From a virus: a stretch of 45,172 nt of DNA. The position numbers and the translations under genes are program-made. Numbering within the stretch: the first letter of the stretch is position 1; each line of letters begins with the position of its first letter. Below the pieces are notes generated by a model. It was not told the DNA's origin. It did no database searches and saw only the letters and a program-made list of their open reading frames with translations. Positions 39,890 through 45,172 of the stretch are shown in pieces. The stretch covers positions 1 through 45,172 of the IMG/VR virus record IMGVR_UViG_3300023445_000001; one strand, 5' to 3'.

Positions 39890-40060
39890 GTATATGTATG
39901 TAGATTTTTTTACTTTTTTTTCAAAAAAAAAAGCGGTTCCTGCGTATATCACGTATATCACGTATATTTACCTTATACATTAACAACTTGCAAAGTGTAC
40001 GTTCAAGCCCAAATATACGTTCAAGCGTATATTTCATGAGTAAGAAAAACCTTGCATGGT
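39890..40060 (-). repeat. AT-rich iteron-like element, copy 2 of an inverted pair
   Basis: The core 39942-40036 is the reverse complement of 15270-15364 with 5 differences. It contains the dyad AAATATACG-N6-CGTATATTT, a CTTGAACGTA direct pair and three consecutive 9-base units CGTATATCA, CGTATATCA, CGTATATTT (from 39943). T and A tracts and CATATAC lie at the outer edge. It sits between the end of the early region and the small terminase gene. No credible gene lies in 39836-40180; a weak TATACT box is present but no clear late promoter. Confidence 0.75.
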
Positions 40061-40136
40061 ACGAATCGCTATAAGAACCCGTCGGTTGTGTATATGCACT
40101 CAAAACCACGTATATTTTTGAAACCGCGCCTTTTCA

Positions 40137-40155
40137 GCATAAGAAAGCCTTATGC
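40137..40155. other. Perfect short hairpin downstream of the VRR-NUC gene
   Basis: GCATAAG-aaagc-CTTATGC forms a 7-bp stem 26 bases after the nuclease stop codon. There is no T run after it on the minus strand, so it is not a standard terminator; it may be an RNA 3'-end or protein-binding structure at the early-late boundary. Confidence 0.4.
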
Positions 40156-40180
40156 AAAGCTTCTCATGTATAGATTTCCT

Positions 40181-40717
40181 TTATACTTTGGGGGACAACT
40201 TCCGCTTTTCAGCCGCTTCTTTCTTTTTATCAGCCGCAATCTCTGCGTTGGTGCGTCGCTTGCGCGGGTACAGCACGAACTGAAGGCATTCCCCGTTCAA
40301 CCCACTCCTAGGCTCATCGTGATCAAGCAATCGAGCAAGCGTCTTCCCCCTGTCGCCACCGAACTTGAGCATTTCGCTCTTGTCAAAAGCACCTGCCTTC
40401 AAACCTGCTGCGAAGTCGCCTGGAAATAGCATCACGTCTCTTGCTACCTGTACACAAACAAACGCCCTGCCACCCGCGTTCACTCTGTCCTCAAGCCAAA
40501 GCACCTGCTCAGGCCGCAGTGTTACTCGCACGCCCGTCTTTTCTCGCTTCGGCCATTCTTGCAAGCACTTCGCTTCAACCCAAGTGTCCATTCCTTCATA
40601 GCAGAAGTTGATATCAGGTATGCCTAGCGAGCAGCCATCCTCTATCCTTTGCCACTGTAGCCCGCGCCTTTTGAGCTTTTGTTTCAGCCATTGCACCAAC
40701 GATTTTTCACTTGCCAT
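40181..40717 (-). CDS. VRR-NUC-like nuclease
   Basis: 178 residues. CSLGIPDINFCYEGMDTWVEAKCL contains the G-x-PD followed by ExK of PD-(D/E)xK nucleases, and VTLRPEQVLWLEDRVNAGGRAFVCVQVA is the VRR-NUC C-terminal hallmark. N-terminal helix W-KQKLKRRGL and a basic tail (RKRRTNAEIAADKKKEAAEKRK) flank it. In phages such enzymes may resolve junctions or cut DNA during packaging or recombination. It is the last gene of the early small-gene operon. Confidence 0.85.
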   Translation of the reverse strand: MASEKSLVQWLKQKLKRRGLQWQRIEDGCSLGIPDINFCYEGMDTWVEAKCLQEWPKREKTGVRVTLRPEQVLWLEDRVNAGGRAFVCVQVARDVMLFPGDFAAGLKAGAFDKSEMLKFGGDRGKTLARLLDHDEPRSGLNGECLQFVLYPRKRRTNAEIAADKKKEAAEKRKLSPKV

Positions 40718-40889
40718 CTTCTTCTACTCCTTTTATTACATGCACCAGACCGCTGACACGCTGCCTGATTCTGTTTCTACGAAGCCCTGGCACGATAATC
40801 ACTTCCATGCACTTGTGCCTCGACTTCATTGCCTTCTTGCTTGTGCCAGTACACGTCTTTCCACATTCTTCACAAATCCAAATTGCCAT
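40707..40889 (-). CDS. Small zinc-binding-like protein, 60 aa
   Basis: MAIWICEECGKTCTGTSKKA at the start gives a CxxC and a further Cys, followed by a SRHKC motif that could complete a zinc site. The end is basic (RRNRIRQRVSGL). The ATG at 40887-40889 has AGGAG upstream; a longer frame has no ribosome site. Stop overlaps the nuclease start by 11 bases. Function unknown. Confidence 0.65.
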   Translation of the reverse strand: MAIWICEECGKTCTGTSKKAMKSRHKCMEVIIVPGLRRNRIRQRVSGLVHVIKGVEEDGK

Positions 40890-41070
40890 CGCCCGCTCCT
40901 GTAGCTGTTTTGTAGTTATAAGTAGGCCAAAACCCATCGCACTGCTCTCCAACGCCGTTAAACGTAGAATGCGCTTGAAACAGTGCCGGTTTCGTGCCAC
41001 TGCTCTCATGTCGTTTGCACGAGCGTGCCACTGGACATCCTATTTTGCTGCACATTGCAATATCAGCCAT
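40870..41070 (-). CDS. Small Cys-rich protein, 66 aa
   Basis: MADIAMCSKIGCPVARSCKRHESSG: a cysteine-rich N-terminus of CxxxxCxxxxxCxRH type. A region rich in Phe, Gly and Tyr follows (FNGVGEQCDGFWPTY). AAGGAAAG lies before the ATG at 41068-41070. A short protein with CxxxxC...CxRH and a later C...F/Y is common in phages. It overlaps the upstream gene by 8 bases. Confidence 0.65.
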   Translation of the reverse strand: MADIAMCSKIGCPVARSCKRHESSGTKPALFQAHSTFNGVGEQCDGFWPTYNYKTATGAGDGNLDL

Positions 41071-41311
41071 CTGTTCTTTCCTTATAGACTTCGGGCAGCG
41101 GCATCCACGCCTCAAGCTCTTTTTCGTCAAAGTATTCGTGGCTGATAGATACGTCATTCCACTTGTTCTCGTACAGATCAACTTCAAGCAATGTTGCGCA
41201 CCACTGTTGACTCGGTTCGTTCCAAACTGCGATAGACACCCATGGAAAGCCGAAGCATGCAAGTATCGTATCGCCACCTTTTGGTGCGGGGTCTGTTGTG
41301 TTCCACTTCAT
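41063..41311 (-). CDS. Hypothetical protein, 82 aa
   Basis: MKWNTTDPAPKGGDTILACFGFPWVS opens at 41309-41311 with GGAG about 8 bases upstream; the longer frame overlaps the neighbour fully. TDPxPxxGxxILxxF, then IAVWNEPSQQW and LPEVYKERT near the end resemble the DUF551-type small phage protein, in which aromatic and proline residues line a beta core. The family assignment is tentative and the role unknown. Confidence 0.65.
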   Translation of the reverse strand: MKWNTTDPAPKGGDTILACFGFPWVSIAVWNEPSQQWCATLLEVDLYENKWNDVSISHEYFDEKELEAWMPLPEVYKERTDG

Positions 41312-41336
41312 AGAACAGCTCCATTCACGTCGCGGG

Positions 41337-41540
41337 TCATGCTTCCACCCTCGGGAAGTTCGTTGCTCGCCAGTTGCTGTTTTGTGCTGTGTCAACCTTT
41401 GTCTTGCGCGGAGGCAACCCGTTGCGCTTGCGGTCACAGTCAATGCACGTTGAGCGATACCCATCCCGCTTGCTGTTGTCTTTGTAGAACGCTTTCTCCG
41501 GGCATGACCACGTCTTGCATGTGCAGCATTGCTTCTTCAA
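41337..41540 (-). CDS. Small zinc-ribbon protein (HNH-associated type)
   Basis: 67 residues. CCTCKTWSCPEKAFYKDNSKRDGYRSTCIDCDRKRNG has two CxxC pairs around KAFYKDxxKRDGYRS, as in zinc-ribbon segments next to or within HNH nucleases. No His-Asn-His core follows, so it is probably not a nuclease by itself. It begins at TTG (41538-41540) after AAGGGG, overlapping the upstream stop (TTGA). Function unknown; nucleic-acid binding is plausible. Confidence 0.65.
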   Translation of the reverse strand: MKKQCCTCKTWSCPEKAFYKDNSKRDGYRSTCIDCDRKRNGLPPRKTKVDTAQNSNWRATNFPRVEA

Positions 41541-41740
41541 TGTGTTCCCCTTGTTCTAAGCACGTCCTTGATGTACTCATCAGCCATTCTCTCGAGCTTT
41601 TGTTCGCTGCATCCATATTCAAAGTTGAAGCCCTGTGCTGACTTCATGAACCCTGCCACGAAAGCTCCGCGAGCTACGTCGCACAGTTGAGAAAGAAGCA
41701 CTTTTAACATTTCTTTCTCCTCTTCATTCGGTTCTTCCAT
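41537..41740 (-). CDS. Hypothetical protein, 67 aa
   Basis: MEEPNEEEKEMLKVLLSQLC opens at 41738-41740 after AAGGAGCAGGG. A helical protein with an acidic start and a hydrophobic middle helix (ARGAFVAGFM). It ends RTRGTH, with its stop overlapping the TTG start of the next gene. No family recognised. Confidence 0.6.
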   Translation of the reverse strand: MEEPNEEEKEMLKVLLSQLCDVARGAFVAGFMKSAQGFNFEYGCSEQKLERMADEYIKDVLRTRGTH

Positions 41741-41840
41741 GTCCCTGCTCCTTGTTGCTGATCTCGCGTAATTCGCGTTCAAGCTTTGTGATCGCTTCTT
41801 CATGCCATTTGATGCGCTGCATGATGTACTCTTTTGTCAT
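41724..41840 (-). CDS. Micro-protein, 38 aa
   Basis: MTKEYIMQRIKWHEEAITKLERELREISNKEQGHGRTE: a short charged helix likely to form a coiled coil. Starts at 41838-41840, overlapping the upstream stop (ATGA), with GAGG 6 bases before. It ends inside the next gene (17-base overlap). Below the length many gene finders report; the strong ribosome site and overlap pattern support it. Confidence 0.6.
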   Translation of the reverse strand: MTKEYIMQRIKWHEEAITKLERELREISNKEQGHGRTE

Positions 41841-42127
41841 TTGTAACCTCGCACTCTGCTTTCAATAGCTCTTGCGAAGATATTGTAGTCGAATATAGCG
41901 TTATTATCGAACCATGCTTTTTCTATCTCTCTATCCGTAAGCTTTTTATGCTCTTGCTTACAATCATAAACTGAATTATCAGAACCCTCTTTACGAGAAT
42001 GTTTTTTCATCCTTTCAATTTCAACCTGAACTTCTGGCATGAACTCGTTATTCACCAGCCTGCATGGATTGGCATGCAGCTTCTTAACAAGCCTTTCAGC
42101 GCATCTTACTATATGCTTATCACTCAT
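41837..42127 (-). CDS. Hypothetical protein, 96 aa
   Basis: MSDKHIVRCAERLVKKLHANPCR starts at 42125-42127, overlapping the upstream stop (ATGA); an earlier GTG is too close to the GGGAG ribosome site. A helical, highly charged protein (EIERMKKHSRKEG, KKLTDREIEKAWFDNN) with a C-terminal FARAIESRVRGYK motif. No family recognised. Confidence 0.65.
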   Translation of the reverse strand: MSDKHIVRCAERLVKKLHANPCRLVNNEFMPEVQVEIERMKKHSRKEGSDNSVYDCKQEHKKLTDREIEKAWFDNNAIFDYNIFARAIESRVRGYK

Positions 42128-42315
42128 TCGCACGACTCCCTTTCATTTAGAACCTCTGTGTCAAAGATATAACGCAGCCCGTCGTTATCCTCTGCATACA
42201 CAATCTGTAGGAAATCATCACTCAATGTATAGAATGTTAATGTCTTGCCGTCAAGGTGTTCAGGCTTAAATGTTGCCCCTGACACTATCTCTTTGCTAAA
42301 TACTGCATCACTCAT
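42124..42315 (-). CDS. Hypothetical protein, 63 aa
   Basis: MSDAVFSKEIVSGATFKPEHLDGKTLTFYTLSDDF, then YAEDNDGLRYIFDTEVL. A small acidic alpha-beta protein. ATG at 42313-42315 with AGGAG 6 bases upstream; a GTG one codon earlier is less well placed. It overlaps both neighbours by a few bases. Unrecognised. Confidence 0.6.
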   Translation of the reverse strand: MSDAVFSKEIVSGATFKPEHLDGKTLTFYTLSDDFLQIVYAEDNDGLRYIFDTEVLNERESCE

Positions 42316-42571
42316 CACTCTCTCCTGTTTTCTTAATTGCCGCAGCTAATTGGAAGACAGCATTCTTTTGTGTTGCTAGTGTGGCGTTAATAGCCAGCCA
42401 TACAGCCATGTCGAATGCGCAACTTTGATTACTGTATATGAAATGCTTTTTAGGCAGGGTTTTGCTAGTACCCTGTGCTATGTCCATACCATCTAAACTG
42501 TGCCACTTATATTCAGGATACATAATCCTAGCTACTTTTAAGTTTAGTTCTACGTCTATCATTTCAGCCAT
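42308..42571 (-). CDS. Hypothetical protein, 87 aa (possibly NinX/DUF2591-like)
   Basis: MAEMIDVELNLKVARIMYPEYKW, a middle segment and NQSCAFDMAVWLAINATLA. The N-terminal VExNLKVARIMYPEY and C-terminal helix (DxAVWLA) recall small phage proteins of the NinX or ABA-sandwich families, in which a Tyr-Ser-Asn/Asp turn precedes a helix. The ATG directly follows the upstream stop (TGAATG). The family call is weak. Confidence 0.6.
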   Translation of the reverse strand: MAEMIDVELNLKVARIMYPEYKWHSLDGMDIAQGTSKTLPKKHFIYSNQSCAFDMAVWLAINATLATQKNAVFQLAAAIKKTGESDE

Positions 42572-42868
42572 TCAAACTTGACCTGCCTTATGCTTCACTT
42601 GTTCAGCGTAAAGCATCCATGCAGCCACACGCTGCTTTTTCTTGTCAACACGTTCCCTGTCAACTATGCCAACGCTGTCAAATTCCCCACATAGCATTTC
42701 CACCACTGCAACCAAGTTGTGATACTCCTTGACTAGGTCGTCCAAGTTTGACTTACCGCTTGCAGGGTTTATATTTAGTACGCCAAAACGCTGTGACTTA
42801 CCCACAGCTTGTGAAATTTCACCAGCTTCCTCTCCAACACATGCTAATAAATGAGCAAGTCTATTCAT
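42572..42868 (-). CDS. MazG-like NTP pyrophosphohydrolase
   Basis: 98 residues. LLACVGEEAGEISQAVGKSQRFG contains the EExxE motif of the MazG/all-alpha NTP-PPase fold, and LDDLVKEYHNLVAVVEML the second metal-binding region, where ExxD reads ExxN (YHNL). That Asp-to-Asn change may reduce metal binding. Phage MazG-like enzymes hydrolyse dNTPs or ppGpp-like nucleotides. Here it might remove unwanted nucleotides during DNA modification; this is a guess. Confidence 0.75.
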   Translation of the reverse strand: MNRLAHLLACVGEEAGEISQAVGKSQRFGVLNINPASGKSNLDDLVKEYHNLVAVVEMLCGEFDSVGIVDRERVDKKKQRVAAWMLYAEQVKHKAGQV

Positions 42869-43199
42869 CCCGTCCCCCTATAAACTCCAAGATAGCAATC
42901 AGTAAAGCTTCGCGTGATTCTGTTGCAAGAAACATCATTCTATAAAACTCGGTATCAGCTTGTTGCCCTATAAGCCTGTCTACCAGATTATTGCGATAGA
43001 AGTTTTGGCATTCAAGCCACTGCTCTGCGTTTGTAAGGGGATTGAATGTTCCTGGTGCATAGCATATTCCTAAGTAATCTTTACTTATAAAAGCGTCCCT
43101 GCCCATCGCACACGCAATCTTCTTGAATGCTTCTGCTTCATGGTCTTTTAAGAGTTGTTCAGCGTCCATTTTAATCACCTTATTCTTAAAGGTACTCAT
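42861..43199 (-). CDS. Hypothetical small phage protein, 112 aa
   Basis: Starts at 43197-43199 after GGGGAGGG; an internal ATG has a weaker site. AEAFKKIACAMGRDAFISKDYLGICYAPGTFNPLTNAEQWLECQNFYR, then TEFYRMMFLATESREALLIAILEFI. The layout (a strand-turn with a NPLTNAEQW motif and a terminal helix with AREALLxAILE) is common in small phage proteins of the ABA-sandwich type. Function unknown. Confidence 0.65.
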   Translation of the reverse strand: MSTFKNKVIKMDAEQLLKDHEAEAFKKIACAMGRDAFISKDYLGICYAPGTFNPLTNAEQWLECQNFYRNNLVDRLIGQQADTEFYRMMFLATESREALLIAILEFIGGRDE

Positions 43200-43209
43200 A
43201 CACCCTCCC

Positions 43210-43533
43210 CTACTCTCCCTTAATCTCTAAGCATGCCGCGCCTACTGCTTCTTCGTATGTCTTGTCATACATGCGCACCCTGCCGACTGTTTTCTTTCCG
43301 TCTGTGCTTTCAGCTACGACACACCAAGTACCGTTCATGTCGGGTATGAAACCAACATGCTTTTCAACCCCAAGCTTCTTAACCACTGCTAGGCAATCAG
43401 CAGGGTTGGTGAATATGTCAAAGTGCCGATTGTGCAATGGACACCATGCGCCAACACCATCTTCAACCACTTGCATGCCATCCATCAGATTAGCGGCAGC
43501 AATGTTAGCCTTTAGTTTCTGTTCTTTAGTCAT
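43210..43533 (-). CDS. Phage ABA-sandwich-like protein
   Basis: 107 residues. FDIFTNPADCLAVVKKLGVEK, then GTWCVVAESTDGK and YEEAVGAACLEIKGE match the alpha-beta-alpha sandwich family of small phage proteins (residues about 35-107). The preceding gene has a similar layout, so a tandem duplication is possible. The start is at 43531-43533 and the upstream stop is overlapped (TAATG). Role unknown. Confidence 0.65.
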   Translation of the reverse strand: MTKEQKLKANIAAANLMDGMQVVEDGVGAWCPLHNRHFDIFTNPADCLAVVKKLGVEKHVGFIPDMNGTWCVVAESTDGKKTVGRVRMYDKTYEEAVGAACLEIKGE

Positions 43534-43730
43534 TATGTTCTCCGTAGATATTCAATCACTTCGTTAAGCATCTCCACTTTACCCTCAAGGAATAGTTGGT
43601 GGTCACTCATTGCGTGTGTTGAAAAATTGGCTTTAATATCCTCAAGCTCACTAATAATTTCAGCTATATCACGCAATTCCCCTCTACAATCAGAAATACC
43701 GTTTCCGTATTTATCCCAATCAACGTCCAT
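43533..43730 (-). CDS. Hypothetical helical protein, 65 aa
   Basis: MDVDWDKYGNGISDCRGELRDIAE, followed by a long helix (IISELEDIKANFST) and HQLFLEGKVEMLNEVIEYLRRT. Likely a small helical coiled-coil protein. The ATG overlaps the upstream stop (TAATG). No family recognised. Confidence 0.6.
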   Translation of the reverse strand: MDVDWDKYGNGISDCRGELRDIAEIISELEDIKANFSTHAMSDHQLFLEGKVEMLNEVIEYLRRT

Positions 43731-43876
43731 TACTCTCTCCTGCTTTCTTTAATTGCTATAGCTAGAGCATGTTGTGGGCAGTCTTTAAACATGGCTAAAG
43801 AAAACGCAAGCAGCTCTGCTTCCAGGTCAAAGTCCATGGGGCGGACACTTTGTCTCAACGCTAAGTCAGTTGACAT
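43730..43876 (-). CDS. Micro-protein, 48 aa
   Basis: MSTDLALRQSVRPMDFDLEA, then ELLAFSLAMFKDCPQHALAIAIKES. Starts at 43874-43876 with AAGGGAG upstream; ends TAATG into the next gene. Helical and mildly hydrophobic. Too short for most gene finders, but the ribosome site and coupled stop/start support it. Confidence 0.6.
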   Translation of the reverse strand: MSTDLALRQSVRPMDFDLEAELLAFSLAMFKDCPQHALAIAIKESRRE

Positions 43877-43961
43877 GGCCGCTCCCTTTGTAAATGTGCA
43901 GCGCAACAAGAATCAGCGCAAAAGACATGCTGAAGCCCATGAAAGAGATCAACAATTCCAA
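43866..43961 (-). CDS. Micro-protein with a transmembrane segment, 31 aa
   Basis: Reads MELLISFMGFSMSFALILVA and then LHIYKGSGHVN, a single hydrophobic helix. The start would be TTG at 43959-43961 with AGGAG 7 bases upstream. It overlaps both neighbours by 11-13 bases. A plausible tiny membrane protein; the TTG start lowers confidence. Confidence 0.4.
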   Translation of the reverse strand: MELLISFMGFSMSFALILVALHIYKGSGHVN

Positions 43962-44023
43962 AACACTACTCCTTCTGGCAAGTCGTGCTGAGAATCAATC
44001 ACGCACTCCATCTTTGCTCTCAT
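43949..44023 (-). CDS. Micro-ORF, 24 aa
   Basis: MRAKMECVIDSQHDLPEGVV, then FWNC. ATG at 44021-44023 overlaps the upstream stop (ATGA), with GGAG about 8 bases before. It may be a leader that couples translation of the following micro-protein rather than a functional peptide. Confidence 0.35.
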   Translation of the reverse strand: MRAKMECVIDSQHDLPEGVVFWNC

Positions 44024-44262
44024 CGCACCCACTCCACTGAATAGCGCGTTGCTTTATCGAAGTTCTCTGGGCATGGGTACTTGACGCCCTTGTCAATTAC
44101 TTGAACACATTTGTTCTGGCTCGTGCTCATTTGCACAATAGGAACGTCCACAGCTCTGCGCGTCGTACTGGCTAGAACAAGGACTGCCAATACTGCCAAT
44201 ACTGCGATAATCGCAGCACTGCTGATCAAAGGTATCTCGAGCGTATCGTCAGAGGGCTTCAT
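44020..44262 (-). CDS. Small membrane protein, 80 aa
   Basis: MKPSDDTLEIPLISSAAIIAV begins at 44260-44262, overlapping the upstream stop. A strongly hydrophobic segment (residues about 10-33) is followed by a short periplasmic-type domain with two Cys (NKCVQVIDKGVKYPCPENFDK), which might form a disulfide. Its topology suggests an inner-membrane anchor with an exported domain. Function unknown. Confidence 0.65.
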   Translation of the reverse strand: MKPSDDTLEIPLISSAAIIAVLAVLAVLVLASTTRRAVDVPIVQMSTSQNKCVQVIDKGVKYPCPENFDKATRYSVEWVR

Positions 44263-44453
44263 ACTTCGCACCTCTTCCGGAGTTCAGAAAGCTTGCGAGC
44301 AGCTTCTTCTTCAGTGCTATTGACGAGCTCCGTCAACATCTTCGCCATGAATGAAGCCGCAATACTTACACCCTTCGGACTATAAGAAACGCCATTCAAG
44401 TCCATGATAGTTTCAACATCAATAATCACTTCTCTCTGTTTAGCTGATTCCAT
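44259..44453 (-). CDS. Hypothetical protein, 64 aa
   Basis: MESAKQREVIIDVETIMDLNG, then a helix (IAASFMAKMLTELVNST) and EEEAARKLSELRKRC. A small, mostly helical protein with AAAGGAG upstream. It ends with an ATGA overlap into the membrane protein gene. No family recognised. Confidence 0.65.
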   Translation of the reverse strand: MESAKQREVIIDVETIMDLNGVSYSPKGVSIAASFMAKMLTELVNSTEEEAARKLSELRKRCEV

Positions 44454-44607
44454 CTTTCAACTCCTTTAGAAATTTATTCACTTGGCGCTTGCGCCATTTG
44501 CTGTCCTGTTGCAAGAACTTCGAGCAAGCCTGAACTTCAGTCAAGCCCCACTGCTCGCGCCAGTAGTTTATTGCTGCTGCTTTCGCTTGGATACGCTTGT
44601 TTGTCAT
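44440..44607 (-). CDS. Small basic protein, 55 aa
   Basis: MTNKRIQAKAAAINYWREQW, then GLTEVQACSKFLQQDSKWRK and QVNKFLKELKDGIS. A basic, Trp-containing helical protein with a very strong AAGGAG upstream of the ATG at 44605-44607. It overlaps the next gene by 14 bases. It could bind nucleic acid; unrecognised. Confidence 0.65.
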   Translation of the reverse strand: MTNKRIQAKAAAINYWREQWGLTEVQACSKFLQQDSKWRKRQVNKFLKELKDGIS

Positions 44608-44610
44608 CAA

Positions 44611-44931
44611 TTACTCCTTGACTGAAACGTCTGTTTGACGCTCGAACGTCAGCAAGCCGCCCGCCTTCGCAAGCACAGCCATCAAGCGACCTTCGATACC
44701 AATTTCTTTTGTGTCTGTGCTGTACGATGTTTTCACTTCGACATAGCGTGGAGCGAAAGGAAAGATGTCAAGCGACGCATGTATGCGGTCAATTTCCTTG
44801 CTCTTTTCCTGATAGCTCGAATACCACATGGCATCCTTCTTTTTTGACTCTTCAAGAGCTTTAGTCAACTCCTCGACTTGGAGGCGTAACGCTGCAATCT
44901 GTTCAGTCTTTGTTGGGGTGTCTTTTTTCAT
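44611..44931 (-). CDS. Hypothetical coiled-coil protein, 106 aa
   Basis: Residues 5-50 form a coiled coil (TEQIAALRLQVEELTKALEE), then YVEVKTSYSTDTKEIGIEGRL makes a beta-rich end. The start overlaps the previous stop (ATGA). A small phage protein of unknown role. Confidence 0.65.
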   Translation of the reverse strand: MKKDTPTKTEQIAALRLQVEELTKALEESKKKDAMWYSSYQEKSKEIDRIHASLDIFPFAPRYVEVKTSYSTDTKEIGIEGRLMAVLAKAGGLLTFERQTDVSVKE

Positions 44932-45172
44932 TGTTCTTCTCCTGTGTAAATTGATTCCAGTGCTGTTTCAGCAGATACCAAAGCAGCAAATCTCCATGAC
45001 GCGATCACGCGCTGGCCCGTCTTGAAGGGTGCTGCTTCTTCGCGCACGTAACCAGCAAGCTTGACTATGTGCAAGCAGTCTTCAGCGCCTTCGTCAGCGT
45101 CTTCCTGCGATACGTCGCTGACTGCGACGAGCGCACCGAACTCCGCCATCTTGTGCCAGTCGATTACTTCCG
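44928..45172 (-). CDS. Hypothetical protein, 3' part (gene crosses the contig junction)
   Basis: This is the downstream part of the 97-residue gene that begins at 174-176; its frame stays open to the window's last base. The visible segment includes MAEFGALVAVSDVSQEDADEG and ends LVSAETALESIYTGEEQ. Within the repeated 127 bases it matches the left copy exactly. Function unknown. Confidence 0.75.
   Translation of the reverse strand, partial: EVIDWHKMAEFGALVAVSDVSQEDADEGAEDCLHIVKLAGYVREEAAPFKTGQRVIASWRFAALVSAETALESIYTGEEQ
45046..45172. repeat. Terminal direct repeat, right copy
   Basis: Identical to bases 1-127. Removing one copy leaves a 45,045-bp circle in which the split gene is intact. Confidence 0.93.

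Noticed and set aside
39365-39961. A longer start for the small terminase, adding 42 residues (FFFEKKVKKSTY).
   Set aside because: The extension is coded by the T-tract and AT-rich repeat, has no ribosome site and no start codon close to a terminase-like sequence.
40137-40155. Hairpin after the nuclease gene as an early terminator.
   Set aside because: It has a perfect stem but no T run in the direction of transcription, so I list it only as a hairpin.
39836-40180. A late promoter in front of the small terminase gene.
   Set aside because: TATACT and TATAAG boxes can be found, but no well-spaced -35 accompanies them in this AT-rich DNA. The late promoter may need a phage activator binding the repeats; it cannot be placed from the sequence.
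1-45172. Integrase, attachment site or lysogeny genes.
   Set aside because: The one helix-turn-helix regulator is Cro-sized; no recombinase motifs (tyrosine or serine type) were seen, so I do not claim a temperate lifestyle.

Overview
The window is one essentially complete genome of a tailed double-stranded DNA bacteriophage with siphovirus-type genes. Its first 127 bases recur exactly as its last 127 bases, so it reads as a circular or circularly permuted molecule of 45,045 bp cut inside a gene. The evidence for a siphovirus is an HK97-type capsid, protease and portal, a long tail tape measure protein, and a lambda-like frameshifted tail assembly chaperone. No integrase or excision gene is visible, so a lytic lifestyle is likely. 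Bacterial-type -10/-35 promoters, Rz/Rz1-type spanins and strong Shine-Dalgarno sites point to a Gram-negative bacterial host, probably a gammaproteobacterium; the genus cannot be told from the sequence. No tRNA, CRISPR array or insertion sequence was seen.

Every gene I can support lies on the minus strand. Read in the direction of transcription, the early half begins at about 15.2 kb and runs down through position 1, across the junction, to 40.2 kb. It falls into five transcription units: (1) a SNF2-type helicase; (2) a small gene, a conserved phage protein, an SSB-like protein, a primase-polymerase and a UvrD-like helicase; (3) a small wHTH-like protein, QueE, QueD, QueC, a phosphoribosyltransferase-FolE fusion, QueF, DpdA, a sliding clamp, a small membrane protein and a family A DNA polymerase; (4) a small Cro/CI-like regulator; (5) a string of about two dozen mostly tiny genes ending in a VRR-NUC-like nuclease. 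Each unit is headed by a near-identical promoter with a TATAG-N9-CTATA dyad in its spacer, and four of the five predicted transcripts start with a short hairpin.

Unit 3 couples DNA replication to DNA hypermodification. It encodes every step from GTP to preQ1 plus the DNA transglycosylase DpdA, so the phage probably carries 7-aminomethyl-7-deazaguanine (dPreQ1) in its DNA as protection against restriction.

The late half (39.8 to 15.4 kb) reads terminase small and large subunits, portal, Mu F-like protein, prohead protease, major capsid protein (followed by a strong terminator), head-tail connector proteins, major tail protein, G/GT chaperones, tape measure, and then a tail-tip and fibre region that includes a YadA-head-like repeat protein and a sulfotransferase-like enzyme. 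A lysis cassette follows, with a DUF5675 protein, several small membrane proteins and nested Rz/Rz1 spanins. The late half is bracketed by two copies, in inverted orientation, of an AT-rich iteron-like element (95-bp core, 5 differences) about 24.6 kb apart. Together with the shared early promoter set, this is the most interesting non-coding structure here.
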